Shown: in pieces, positions 37,458 to 47,015 of the stretch
How the letters are laid out: each line of letters starts with the position of its first letter
How positions within the stretch are numbered: position 1 is the stretch's first letter
NCBI RefSeq assembly: GCF_001274635.1
Contig: NZ_LBGV01000001.1
Coordinates: 1,178,001-1,242,000, forward strand
Source: Persicobacter sp. CCB-QB2
GTDB lineage: Bacteria; Bacteroidota; Bacteroidia; Cytophagales; Cyclobacteriaceae
Length of the DNA stretch: 64,000 nucleotides
Direction of reading: 5' to 3'
The notes under the pieces: model-generated
Database searches by the model: none
Told to the model about the DNA's origin: nothing
What the model saw: only the letters and a program-made list of their open reading frames with translations
Position numbers and translations under genes: made by a program

Positions 37458-39103
37458 ATGAATCGCGAAAACCGCTTATTTATAGCTGCTTTAATTGCAG
37501 CAACTGTCATTTTTGGCTTGGTTTTTATACCCATAGCGGAAAAACCTTCTCAGACAGTAAATAATCCTTTCATGCTAATCTATTCAGCAGACCGTCCGAT
37601 ATATCGTTTTTTTCAGGCAGTTCAGCTTTCGGGAATTTTTCCGGATAGCAAAACTTTTGTGGATGCCCGCCTACGTACTTCGGAAGAAGAAGTATTGAAG
37701 GATTTTAGTGTTATTGATCCAGAAGATCGCCTGGCACTGGAATCTATCGTTCTGCGTCATTTTGAATTACCACAGGCTTATCAGGTGAAAGAAGAGACCC
37801 TTCGTGTGGGTTTTACGGAACACTTGCAGCGGATGTGGCATCGGCTGAAGCGCCCTGCAGATATGTCTGTGGAAGGTAGTACCCTCCTTCCATTGAAGGA
37901 GGAATATGTGGTTCCCGGGGGGAGGTTCCGTGAAGTATATTATTGGGACAGTTATTTTACATTATTAGGGCTGCTTGCCTCTGATGAGATAGATTTGGCG
38001 GAAAGTCTGGTGAAGAATTTTGCGGATCTTATCAATAGGGAGGGCTTTGTGCCCAACGGCAACAGGAGTTATTACTTGAGTCGATCTCAGCCTCCGGTGT
38101 TTTCTTTAATGGTGAAAGCTTTGGAGGAGAAAATGGGGAAAGAATATGCCCTACAATATCTTCCGGCCATGGAGAAGGAATATGCTTTTTGGATGGATGG
38201 GGAAAACCAGGAGCAGCTGGATGAGGCCTATCGCCGAATAGTCAAATTACCATCAGGTGCGATATTGAATCGCTTTTGGGATGATGATGACGCTCCAAGG
38301 CCAGAGAGTTACCGGGAAGACCGGGAGTTGGCAGAAGGTTTGCCTGAGGAAGAGCGCAGAAAACTATATCGTAATATTCGTGCTGCGGCAGAGTCGGGTT
38401 GGGATTTTTCCTCCCGCTGGTTTGGGGATGCTCAACGCTTTGATAAGATTCAGACTACTGATATTTTACCGGTGGATTTAAATGCTTTGATGTATCATTT
38501 GGAGCACCAACTGGCGGAATATTATAATCAAAGCGCACAATTTGATATGGCCAGAACTTTTGCATTAAAGGCTTCCCTGAGAAAGCAGGCCATGCAGCAA
38601 GTGTTTTGGTCAAATGGCGATGGATTTTATTATGATTATGACTGGGTGAAGGGGAACATACCCATATTCCTACACTAGCCGGATTATGGCCGCTTTATTT
38701 AAAGCTGTCAACGGATGCTCAGGCCCTTAAAGTCGCTCGGGTGCTGGAACATGATTTCTTAAAGCCCGGAGGGTGGATTACCACTTTGCATCAGACGGGT
38801 CAGCAATGGGATGCACCCAATGGCTGGGCACCACTGCAATGGATTACCTATCAGGGGCTGATGAACTATAATCAAAAAATGCTGGCGGAAGAAGGAGCAG
38901 AGCGTTGGTTGTTACTGAATGAAAAAGTGTATCAGCGCACCGGTAAAATGATGGAAAAATATAATGTGGTCGATACCAGTTTGATTGCCGGAGGAGGGGA
39001 ATACCCCAATCAGGATGGCTTTGGCTGGACGAATGGGGTCGCATTAAGGTTATTGGAAGAAGGAATTGCGGTGGAGTTGCAGCCAATGCAGGCGGAGCGT
39101 TAG
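37458..39103 (+). pseudogene. trehalase (GH37), frameshifted
   Basis: Glycoside hydrolase family 37, which splits trehalose to glucose. Trehalase signature 1 (PGGRFREVYYWDSYF) and signature 2 (QQWDAPNGWAPLQW) are both present, as are GWDFSSRW and ILPVDLNALM. An N-terminal hydrophobic helix suggests export or anchoring. The frame breaks at 38651-38654 (GGGG). Adding one G continues as GEHTHIPTLAGLWPLYLKLS into the second half, starting LEHDFLKPGGW. The part up to 38678 alone would lack signature 2 and be inactive. The ATG at 37458 is preferred over the upstream TTG. Confidence 0.88.
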
Positions 39104-39106
39104 TAT

Positions 39107-39329
39107 TTAACCCGAATTATTCACCGCTAGATTTAGTGACTCACTTTAAATATCTTTAAGTCAGGGTGTTGGGATTGATTTTATCGAATTGTCAATAGCT
39201 CAAATTTGGGTAAGCTTGCTTTCTCCTCATTCATCTGCTTCGTTGGAAAAACTCGAAATAGGCAACTATTCCTTCATTTTTCCCGCCTTGCAGCTAAAGG
39301 AGGATTAAAGCATGAAAAATCCGGCTTAA
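39107..39329 (+). repeat. MITE-like repeat, copy D (best preserved)
   Basis: A 223-bp element with clear ends: TTAACCCGAATTATTCACC on the left and CATGAAAAATCCGGCTTAA on the right, which are inverted repeats. The core AAAACTCGAAATAGG and GCCTTGCAGCTAAAGGAGG is shared with the five other copies. It starts 4 bp after the trehalase stop. Confidence 0.9.
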
Positions 39330-39333
39330 GGTA

Positions 39334-39351
39334 GCCCGGAAATTTCCGGGC
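39334..39351. repeat. perfect 18-bp palindrome
   Basis: GCCCGGAAATTTCCGGGC, a perfect dyad without a loop, 4 bp beyond repeat copy D and before the terminator hairpin. It could be a protein-binding site or part of a termination structure. Confidence 0.5.
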
Positions 39352-39368
39352 CAGTGCTTTTAAGCATG

Positions 39369-39401
39369 ATCATCCTGCCTTATTGGAGGATGATTTTTTT
39401 T
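39369..39401 (+). terminator. Rho-independent terminator after trehalase
   Basis: Stem ATCATCCT / AGGATGAT with a 10-nt loop and eight Ts. Its right arm overlaps the last codons of the convergent GH16 gene, whose stop is at 39380. Confidence 0.65.
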
Positions 39402-41317
39402 GTCTTTTGCTGTCCTAATTTAACATAATACACACCAGTAGGCTGATTCTTTAGGTTGATTTCTACTGGCTGGCGGCAATTCAATGTTTGTTGTAAGACA
39501 ATCCGTCCTTGTTGGTCCATAACGCGCAGGTCCTTGGCTTCCCCATTTCCCATGGGATCATGTATAGTGAAGATGCCCTCATTGGGGTTAGGAGCCAGGG
39601 TATATTCCATATTGTAAATATCTTCCGAAAATGAACGGCTGTTCATTGGCCCGACACGTTTTAGGGAAAATTTATCCATATTAGGTCCCCAGCTTGCTCC
39701 CCGGTTTGTCAGGCGGATCAGGTGGTTGCCTGCAGTGAAGTTGGCATTTTTAGAAGCCTTCACGCTTTGATAGTTATTGTAACCACCAGTGTAGGGAAGG
39801 TTGGTGGTGTTGAAATAAGTGTTGGATACAATAAAATCGATTTGGGAATCTGCTGAAGGAGTAGCGACTAAATAATTTATTTCGTAAGCGCCCTCTTCCG
39901 GAATGTTTACGAAATATTCTACCCAATCCCCATCATTATTATAATCGATAATACTGCCGGAATTTTTAACGCCATATCCGGGTCCTCCAAAAGCCGAATC
40001 ATTAAATGTCCCCCCGGTAGTATTAAAGGTCTCGGCTTCTATCTCTATCGCGGCTTCTCCGGTCACCACCTCCGGTGTATAGACTCTAATCCAGTCAACT
40101 TTCATGATATGGTCTTCGGGTCTTCCGTAGATTTCTCCATCTGTAGGATATCTACCTGCCAGAGCGTTCCAGTCCTGTGCTTCGATATTAATGATCAGCT
40201 TCATAGGTTTGGTGAGCCCCTTTCCATTGGTGTAGTTGTATTTGTCCAAAACATTGAAGTCTGCAGATGCTTCAATTAATTTACCATCCGGATCCAGATA
40301 GGAATAATTTTTACCGGAAAGCGTTCTTACCCATTTTCCATTGATGTAATATTCTAAATGGTTAGGGTCCTTCCAGTAAACGCCTATGGTAGAGTATTCT
40401 CCGGCCCAGTCTGTTCTTCCGTTTTCATAATACCAGGTACCATAAACCCCCTCTTCGTCACGTGGCTGGTAGTCATCAAAGTTGGTTAGGTGGCGATTGT
40501 TAAACACATGATGGCTCAGGTGAATGTGTTTGGCAAACCAGGCGTTCATCGCTGTACCCGTTCTTCCAGGGTCTCCCAGACCGCCATAATTTTCACAAAT
40601 ATCAATTTCTTCATAGTCATCATCACTGATCATCCATACATTATTGGCGAAAACGGCATCAGCAATTTTAACACGCGCCTCTACAAATACAGGATACTGG
40701 ACATGCCCTTTGGATACCACACAGCCCATCTGAGTAGCTGGCAGTGTATGATAAGTGCCATCATGACTATTTCGGAAAGTCTTGGTGTTGCCATTTCGGG
40801 AAGCCACGATATTCATGTGCCCATTTGAGACGGAGACGTTTTCATGTCGCCACTGAGTAGGGCCAGGGCCATCCCAGCTGTTATGCCAGAAGTTTTTCCA
40901 TTTTCCTGCAATATAAGTCTCCTCTTTATTGGCTGGAAAATCATAATTAAAATCATCAGACATATCGGCCTGCAGCTTCCATTGTTTCCCATTTCCCGGA
41001 TCCGCAGGGACAGGTATACCGGCCCAGTCTTGCGCCTGTGTGGGGGAAATTACTCCAATGAAAATCAGAAAGAGTGAAGCAGGCAGAAGGGTGTTCAGCC
41101 AGGTCTGAGCCAGGCGTTTTAGGTTAATATGCGTGCTGGAGATTACTGCTTGACCGTCTGGCCATAATGGCGCAAAAGCGATTGTTTCAAACCAGGAATG
41201 GTTGAATGACAGAAGACCTAACTTCTTTTTGAAGTCATTTTTATTTTTTTTTCGACAAAAGAAATTCAAGCTTCTTTTTTGAAAAGCACTACATAAATAG
41301 GTCAAGGGCATTTTCAT
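39380..41317 (-). CDS. GH16 beta-agarase-like enzyme with CBM6 and T9SS sorting domain
   Basis: 645 residues. After a signal segment ending SPTQAQ (about 72-96) comes a GH16 domain (about 100-415) with the catalytic EIDICE (Glu237, Asp239, Glu242) and agarase-type features MSDDFNYDFPA, WDGPGPTQW and YPVFVEARVKI. A CBM6-like domain follows (about 420-565; IEIEAETF...GDWVEYFVNIP...), then a Por-type C-terminal sorting domain (LAPNPNEGIFTI...QPTGVYYVKLGQQKTKKIILQ), so it is exported by T9SS. It probably cleaves agar or a related red-algal galactan. The N-terminal about 70 residues before the signal are unusually long and lack another start codon. Confidence 0.9.
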   Translation of the reverse strand: MKMPLTYLCSAFQKRSLNFFCRKKNKNDFKKKLGLLSFNHSWFETIAFAPLWPDGQAVISSTHINLKRLAQTWLNTLLPASLFLIFIGVISPTQAQDWAGIPVPADPGNGKQWKLQADMSDDFNYDFPANKEETYIAGKWKNFWHNSWDGPGPTQWRHENVSVSNGHMNIVASRNGNTKTFRNSHDGTYHTLPATQMGCVVSKGHVQYPVFVEARVKIADAVFANNVWMISDDDYEEIDICENYGGLGDPGRTGTAMNAWFAKHIHLSHHVFNNRHLTNFDDYQPRDEEGVYGTWYYENGRTDWAGEYSTIGVYWKDPNHLEYYINGKWVRTLSGKNYSYLDPDGKLIEASADFNVLDKYNYTNGKGLTKPMKLIINIEAQDWNALAGRYPTDGEIYGRPEDHIMKVDWIRVYTPEVVTGEAAIEIEAETFNTTGGTFNDSAFGGPGYGVKNSGSIIDYNNDGDWVEYFVNIPEEGAYEINYLVATPSADSQIDFIVSNTYFNTTNLPYTGGYNNYQSVKASKNANFTAGNHLIRLTNRGASWGPNMDKFSLKRVGPMNSRSFSEDIYNMEYTLAPNPNEGIFTIHDPMGNGEAKDLRVMDQQGRIVLQQTLNCRQPVEINLKNQPTGVYYVKLGQQKTKKIILQ

Positions 41318-41624
41318 TATTATTGAATTTAGGCCCTTGCAGAAATCAGAAAAGTAGAATGGCTATGCAGAAATAGCCTGATAATGGTATGACAAAAGTA
41401 TTGATAAAAAAGGAATTACCATTGTTCCTGGCGGATGAAATTAGATTTTCTTGGAATAATTATTTCTCATCACTTAAAAGTATTGCTTTGTTGAGGAGAT
41501 GAGGGATGAATTATTTCAATATTATTCCTTTGTTACAGGAATGATGGTTTGTTTTAATGATCTATATCATAAAAAATTATTTTACTTGTTGCAATTGTCC
41601 ATGTCCCCGTCTATGTTTGCATTA

Positions 41625-42008
41625 ATGAAGCAACTCCTGACAATATTTTTAATTGGAAATATCCTGTTAATGTCCCTTTCACGTATTGGGGTGGTGTTTT
41701 CCTATGAAATGTTTCAGGACTATATCGCCGAAAACTGGTGTGAAAATCGTGATGAACCCATCACGGTCTGTTATGGTAGTTGTTTTGTGAAAAATAGCAT
41801 GGAGCTGATTGATAATTTTGAACATCAAACAGGACAGGAAGGAAGTGCTCCAGCGGTTAAGGTCATTACAGATTTTTTTGTTCTTGCCTCAGTTCCTCTT
41901 ATTATTCCGGAAAACACTGCTTTGCTAAATATTAAGCACCGGAATTTTTATGCTAACTTTTATCAATCTGTCCATACTTCTTCAGTGTTTATACCTCCCT
42001 GCGCATAA
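41625..42008 (+). CDS. small CENRD / CxxxC membrane-associated protein, probable copper locus
   Basis: 127 residues from the ATG at 41625 (ATGs at 41601 and 41499 are in frame). The N-terminus is a hydrophobic segment (LLTIFLIGNILLMSLSRIG), followed by DYIAENWCENRDEPITVCYGSCFVKNSMELI. Similar short Bacteroidota proteins carry CENRDKPxxxCxGxC and occur near metal-related genes. The three cysteines could bind a metal. The C-terminus ends SSVFIPPCA. It precedes a Met/His-rich lipoprotein and a TonB receptor on the same strand. Function is inferred only from this context. Confidence 0.7.
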   Translation: MKQLLTIFLIGNILLMSLSRIGVVFSYEMFQDYIAENWCENRDEPITVCYGSCFVKNSMELIDNFEHQTGQEGSAPAVKVITDFFVLASVPLIIPENTALLNIKHRNFYANFYQSVHTSSVFIPPCA

Positions 42009-42264
42009 TTTCCCTTCACCTTTAGAGCGTGTTGTCTCTTAGTCGATGGTAGATTAAGAGTAGTATGGATTTGCCTGTCTTATTCATGGCATTGCTGTAC
42101 CTGAATTCCGGTAGTGAAATCAGCAATTGCTGCGCTCTCGCTGGCTGCTTTGAGCTAGTTTATTTCACCTTTTATTAATTCAGACTTTCGGATTCGGTTT
42201 CCAAATTGATTTGTGTGGCCTTTTCCGTTGGTTATTCTATTATTGAAATTTTCTCAAACAGATT

Positions 42265-43158
42265 ATGATGCGCAATTTTTTTTCAATTTATATATTGGTC
42301 GCTTTTGTGACCGTCTTTTCGTTATTTTCCTGTTCTAATGAAGGAGCAGATCCTGCTCCTGAAGATCAGGGAACGATGATCGCCCACTACGATATTCCGG
42401 ATACCGATTTTCAATTAGAAATTTACGGTCAGCAGGCCTACCAATCCGGTTATAATGTGATGGGTTTGCGGGTAGTGGACGCTAATAAGGTCCGAGTGGA
42501 GGCCAATATTACCGTGAACCCCATCATGTATATGGATGGTGGGCACTCACATGGATGCCCCGTGGATGTTCCGGCTGTTTCACTTCCTGCAGGGCAACAG
42601 GCTGTGGGTGTTTTCTTTATTATGCCTTCCATGAATGGATATTGGGAGTTGAATTTTACGGTGGAAGGTGCCGGTGTGGAAGCCACATTTACCGAGAGGA
42701 TAACGGTTATAGATCCCACAGATTGGGAGACCAAATATGGTAGCCATTTTCTTAGAACAACTTACCAGGAGGAGTCCTATTTCTTTTCTTATTACTGGAA
42801 GAATGGAAAGCCTGCAGCAGATGCCAATACCTGGGTAGGAGTAGCCTATAAAGCGGTGCGCATAATGCAGGGGGACCATATGATGATGACTTTTGAACCG
42901 GTGAAAGATTTGGAGTGGAATACCATTTCCTGGATGGCTTCCATGGATCATGGTGCTCCTGAAAATCCAATGGCAATGGAAATGGAAGGGTATGCCGGGC
43001 ATTATGAAGGGAAAGTGAATTTTACGATGACCGGTGACTGGCAAATTGCTAATCACGTGTTATTGAATGGGGAGTCGGTCCTCACCTCAGAAGAAGTGCC
43101 CGCTGAAGGAGATGGAATAGATTATTTCAGTGGAGATGTATTTTATCTGGAGTTTTAA
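42265..43158 (+). CDS. Met/His-rich lipoprotein with FixH/YtkA-like domains
   Basis: 297 residues. The signal ends at lipobox LFSCSN (Cys23). Two beta domains follow: one with NPIMYMDGGHSHGCPVDVPAV and ...NGYWELNFTVEG, and a second with MQGDHMMMTFEP, WMASMDHGAPENPMAMEMEGYAGHYEGKVNFTMTGDWQI. The layout looks like tandem YtkA/FixH-type domains, and the clustered Met and His residues suggest copper binding on the outer face. It is 345 bp upstream of the TonB receptor. The TAA stop codon is part of the end of a mobile repeat (copy E). Confidence 0.78.
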   Translation: MMRNFFSIYILVAFVTVFSLFSCSNEGADPAPEDQGTMIAHYDIPDTDFQLEIYGQQAYQSGYNVMGLRVVDANKVRVEANITVNPIMYMDGGHSHGCPVDVPAVSLPAGQQAVGVFFIMPSMNGYWELNFTVEGAGVEATFTERITVIDPTDWETKYGSHFLRTTYQEESYFFSYYWKNGKPAADANTWVGVAYKAVRIMQGDHMMMTFEPVKDLEWNTISWMASMDHGAPENPMAMEMEGYAGHYEGKVNFTMTGDWQIANHVLLNGESVLTSEEVPAEGDGIDYFSGDVFYLEF

Positions 43159-43379
43159 TCTGATTTAATCATGCTTGCATCCTCGTTTAGCTGCAAAGTA
43201 GGGAAAATGATGAAATAGGAATCTATATCGAGTTTTTCCCAAAGAAACAGCTAAATGAGGAGCAGGTAAACTCCCTCAAAATTGGGCTGTTAAAATCAGC
43301 TAAGACCACTCAAAACGTACTGAAGATGATGAGTTTTTGGGGTGGTTTTCTGAGTCTGTCGGTAAATGATTTGGCTTCT
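43155..43379 (-). repeat. MITE-like repeat, copy E (degenerate)
   Basis: Inverse orientation, TTAATCTGATTTAATCATGC at the left and GGTAAATGATTTGG at the right, with core GTTTAGCTGCAAAGTAGGG, ATATCGAGTTTTTCCC and AATGAGGAG. The left TTAA overlaps the stop codon of the upstream lipoprotein gene. Confidence 0.72.
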
Positions 43380-43503
43380 GGGAAGCGTATCCGTCAGCCC
43401 CTAGAAAAGGAATGAGGATTATTTGTTCATTCTCTTTTTACGTGACTTCTTATGGCAGCCCTCTTTTTCTAAAGATTTACTTCTACTTTAAATCCCTCCT
43501 GAC

Positions 43504-45471
43504 ATGCGCCTCTTTATAGCTTTTTTGTTTTTATTATCATTTATTTTCCTCGGATTAACGCCCACAAGTGGTCAGGATTCCCTCAGAACGGTGGAATTAA
43601 AGCAGGTGATTATTAGGGAGGGGAGAGCAATAAAGCCGAAGATTTCCCTTTCTGCGGGAAATAGTTTGGATCAGGCCTTGGAGTCAAATGGAGCCGTTCA
43701 GCTACAGAGAAAAGGAGTTTTTGGGGCGGATCCGGTGATTAATGGCCTCTCGGGTCATCGGATTAGTATGAGTCTGGATGGTATTCGGGTGTTTGGCGCC
43801 TGCGCTGACCGGATGGATCCTATGACGAATTATCTCGGAATGGCCTCTATTGCAGGTATGGAAGTGATGGAAGGCATGGGTTCCGCTTTAGAAGGAAACA
43901 ATATTGGTGGACATATCAATTTTTCGGTTTTTAATTTGGCAGATTTACCCCGGTCATGGTCCGGAAATGTAGGTCTTTTGGCGCAATCCAACGGTTTCGG
44001 AGGGGCCATGAATATGGCCTTAGCCTATAAGGGAGAGCACTGGGGCTTCAGGTATACTGCAGAAGCACAATCGGCAGACAGCTACCGATCCGGAGGTGGC
44101 GAGCGGGTAGATTTTTCCTATTACCGGAAGATGAATCATCATTTAGCTTTGGAGAAAAATATGGGCAACCATCATTTTCGATTGAACATGCTTTGGGACC
44201 AGGCCCATGATATAGGCTATCCGGCCTTACCAATGGACACGGGCTTTTCGGAGGCTTACATCTTCTGGTTGACGCATCATTTCGTATTTTCAGATAATAT
44301 TTCAGTGGAAAACAAGTTGTATTACAGTCAGATTTACCATGAGATGTCTGATGAGGAGCGTATAGATAAACTAGTGGACATGGATATGCCTAACTGGAGT
44401 CGATCCTCCGGCGGATATAGTCGTTGGAAATATCATCAGGGCAGACTGGCCACGGAGGTTAAAGGGGAATATTATCAATATTATTCTTTTTCGGAGATGA
44501 AAATGTACCCGGAAGATTTTATTGCGTCCTATATGCAGACCTTACCCGAAGTTAAGCGATCGGTTTTTGCTTTAAGTGCAGTTTTGGATTATCGATTAGG
44601 GCTGAATTATTGGTTGGTATTAAACGGCCGGGGAGAATTCTTGGTAGATGAATTGTTGGATGAAAGAGGCATAGCCCAATGGCGGGTTTTAGGTTACGAT
44701 TTGTCCTCTCCAAGAAATTTTGAGGTCTATAATGCTAATGTAAGGATTGGAAGGCGCATTGGTGAGGCTTCTACCATTGATTTTGGCTTAGGTTTTGGAA
44801 AGCGGGCGAGTTCATTATCGGAGCTTTACGCTTATTATTTATTTAATACTTTTGATGGTTATGACTATAGAGGAAATCCAGATTTGGAAGGGGAGTCCGC
44901 CATTCAATGGCAGCTGAACTATCAATATCAGCAGGGTTCACATTCCGTCAGTTTAGATGTTTTTTCGCATTATTTTTTCAATTTTATCATGGGAGAAGTG
45001 GACCCGGCATTGATCAGGATGACGCCGGAGGCAAATGGGGTGAAAGCTTTTGGAGACAAGCAAGCCGCTATAATCAGTGGGTTGAACTTTCAATATATTT
45101 ATGAAAAGGATAGCTGGAACTTCTCCCTTCCAATTCATTACCAATTGGGTCAACGAGCAAATGGCGAACCTTTACCATTAATGTTGCCTTTAAGTGTGCG
45201 TCCAAAAATTCAAAAGCAGATGCAAAATTTGAGTTTTGAAATGGAATATGAAGCGGCTTTAAGACAATTTCGAATCAGTAAGTCTTTTGGGGAGCAATCA
45301 ACAAAGGCTTATCATTTGGTGCATCTTGGCCTGCAATGGGAAAAAGCAAACTGGAAAATAAAAGGGCAGATTCAAAATGTGATGGACCAGGCTTATCGTA
45401 CCCATTTGGATTGGGGAGGGATTTTAAGACCAGGTCGAAATTTTGTACTTGGGCTGTCTTATGGCTTTTAG
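43504..45471 (+). CDS. TonB-dependent outer-membrane receptor, OprC/NosA-like (copper)
   Basis: 655 residues with a signal peptide (about 1-24), a plug domain (VELKQVIIREG, DPVINGLSGHRISMSLDGIRVFGACADRMDP) and a 22-strand-type barrel ending ILRPGRNFVLGLSYGF. The plug loop FGACADRM contains CxxxM (Cys100, Met104), the arrangement that binds copper in Pseudomonas OprC. There is no CarboxypepD N-terminal extension and no SusD partner, so it is not a glycan receptor. With the Met/His-rich lipoprotein and the CENRD protein upstream, it likely takes up copper. That specificity is inferred. Confidence 0.9.
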   Translation: MRLFIAFLFLLSFIFLGLTPTSGQDSLRTVELKQVIIREGRAIKPKISLSAGNSLDQALESNGAVQLQRKGVFGADPVINGLSGHRISMSLDGIRVFGACADRMDPMTNYLGMASIAGMEVMEGMGSALEGNNIGGHINFSVFNLADLPRSWSGNVGLLAQSNGFGGAMNMALAYKGEHWGFRYTAEAQSADSYRSGGGERVDFSYYRKMNHHLALEKNMGNHHFRLNMLWDQAHDIGYPALPMDTGFSEAYIFWLTHHFVFSDNISVENKLYYSQIYHEMSDEERIDKLVDMDMPNWSRSSGGYSRWKYHQGRLATEVKGEYYQYYSFSEMKMYPEDFIASYMQTLPEVKRSVFALSAVLDYRLGLNYWLVLNGRGEFLVDELLDERGIAQWRVLGYDLSSPRNFEVYNANVRIGRRIGEASTIDFGLGFGKRASSLSELYAYYLFNTFDGYDYRGNPDLEGESAIQWQLNYQYQQGSHSVSLDVFSHYFFNFIMGEVDPALIRMTPEANGVKAFGDKQAAIISGLNFQYIYEKDSWNFSLPIHYQLGQRANGEPLPLMLPLSVRPKIQKQMQNLSFEMEYEAALRQFRISKSFGEQSTKAYHLVHLGLQWEKANWKIKGQIQNVMDQAYRTHLDWGGILRPGRNFVLGLSYGF

Positions 45472-45610
45472 AGGGTGTTTGACTGCCAAAATTTAGACGA
45501 AAATATGGATGGGGCAGCATAAATACCAGTTTTTTGGCAGGGAGAGGTTTTGTTGAAAAATTAACCATAAATCGTTGCGTATATTTTGAGTTTGCTTCCT
45601 TCGTTGTGCC

Positions 45611-45830
45611 TTAACCCGAATTATTCACCAGTAAATTTATTTTGCGCAAGGAGTTTATTTTCAGTTCATTATTATTTGTTTTCTATGATTTATATTAGCC
45701 CAAATTTGGGCAAGCTTGCTTTCTCCTCATTCCTCTTTTTCGTTGGAAAAAACTCGAAATAGAAAACGATTCCTTTATTTTTTTCGCCTTACAGATAAAC
45801 GAGTATTTAGGCATGAATAATCCGGCTTAT
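45611..45830 (+). repeat. MITE-like repeat, copy F
   Basis: A 220-bp element, TTAACCCGAATTATTCACC on the left and GCATGAATAATCCGGCTTAT on the right, inverted relative to each other. It shares AAGCTTGCTTTCTCCTCATT and AACTCGAAATAG with copy D. Confidence 0.88.
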
Positions 45831-45944
45831 TTCACGACAATATTCCATGCAATATTAAATGTTAAATTACATCTTATTTAAGTCCAAAGCATTTGCTTCT
45901 ATAATAAAGATCTTCGTTATCAATTTATGGCCAAATGTTTTGTT

Positions 45945-46856
45945 ATGAATCGCTTACTGATTCCAAGCTTTTTATTTTTATCCTTAATGTGGACTTCTTG
46001 TAATAAGAATTCCGAGCCACAACCGAATTTGCCGGAAATTCCCAATTTTCGCTTAGACCAACAAACGATTGTCTATACTTTCGAGGGTGTAGAAAATCAA
46101 ATTGATTTGAATTATGAATATGGTGGAGATGGTACCGCCCGATTGTTGTCCGTCTCTGGAGGGGATTATCAAATGTCGCTGGCCTATGAATCAGCTAGTA
46201 ATTTAGTGAAGCGAATTATTGAAATTACGGTTGATGGGGCGAAAAGCGATTTTAGCTGTTCCTATGATAATCGAGGGAGAATCATTAAAATGACGGGAAC
46301 CTCTAACCTTCCAAATGTGCTGAATATGGATTTTGGGATGAGTAAATTTTTTGATATCAGGGGATATGCCGGTGGGGCAAAACAAGAGCATGAATACGAA
46401 TATAAATTTGTCTATAATACCTCTACTTTTTTTCCTGATCAGGTTAATATTTATAAAAAACATGGGACCTCTTTTTATGAGGAGTCCACATTAGATTTTT
46501 TATATGATCAGGGTTCTTTAAAAGAAACCCAATGGCAAGATTATCAATATTATGGGGGAGTGGCTGAGCCTAGGGTATTGGGGTCCTCTATTCAAGCGCA
46601 AATGGAAGAAGTTTTTCACCCAATGGCCAAACTGCCTTATGTTTTACATTTTTTTCTTCCCCTGGCAGGTAATATTTATGCTATTTCTTCAATAAAATAC
46701 AGTGGTGCACTGAGATTAGAAAATCCGGATGTCCTATTTACCAATACCACCGGGAGTGGAGTCGCTACTCAAATTAATTTTGCTCTTCAAGATAGTGCTG
46801 ATGCTGAAGAAATGTCTTTTCGCATGCGCTTTAATATCAGTAGTTTACAGGATTAA
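45945..46856 (+). CDS. hypothetical lipoprotein
   Basis: 303 residues from the ATG at 45945 (MNRLLIPSFLFLSLMWTSC), which gives a lipoprotein signal with the cysteine at residue 19; an ATG at 45927 is also in frame. The body is beta-rich, with YD-like turns (DLNYEYGGDGTARLLSVSGGD, CSYDNRGRIIKMTG, YKFVYNTSTFFPDQVNIY), like DUF4595-type cell-surface proteins, but I cannot assign the family firmly. It lies close upstream of the PP-loop gene, without an obvious functional link. Confidence 0.75.
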   Translation: MNRLLIPSFLFLSLMWTSCNKNSEPQPNLPEIPNFRLDQQTIVYTFEGVENQIDLNYEYGGDGTARLLSVSGGDYQMSLAYESASNLVKRIIEITVDGAKSDFSCSYDNRGRIIKMTGTSNLPNVLNMDFGMSKFFDIRGYAGGAKQEHEYEYKFVYNTSTFFPDQVNIYKKHGTSFYEESTLDFLYDQGSLKETQWQDYQYYGGVAEPRVLGSSIQAQMEEVFHPMAKLPYVLHFFLPLAGNIYAISSIKYSGALRLENPDVLFTNTTGSGVATQINFALQDSADAEEMSFRMRFNISSLQD

Positions 46857-46935
46857 GCTTTTTTGGCAACTTTTTTGATCATGCTAATTCGTCCGAAAAT
46901 CCAACAGGATTTTAAGGCGAAGTCAAAAATTCCTT

Positions 46936-46943
46936 TATTTTTG
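46936..46943 (+). promoter_or_regulatory. -7 promoter box of the PP-loop gene
   Basis: TATTTTTG, a full TAnnTTTG match. It lies inside the open frame that reaches back to 46863, so translation probably begins downstream of it, at the TTG at 47016. Confidence 0.4.
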
Positions 46944-47015
46944 CAGGCTGAAAAATCTAAACATAGCAGCATCGGGGTAGGTGTTGTTGAGTTTTTCATC
47001 AAAAATCAAACAAAG

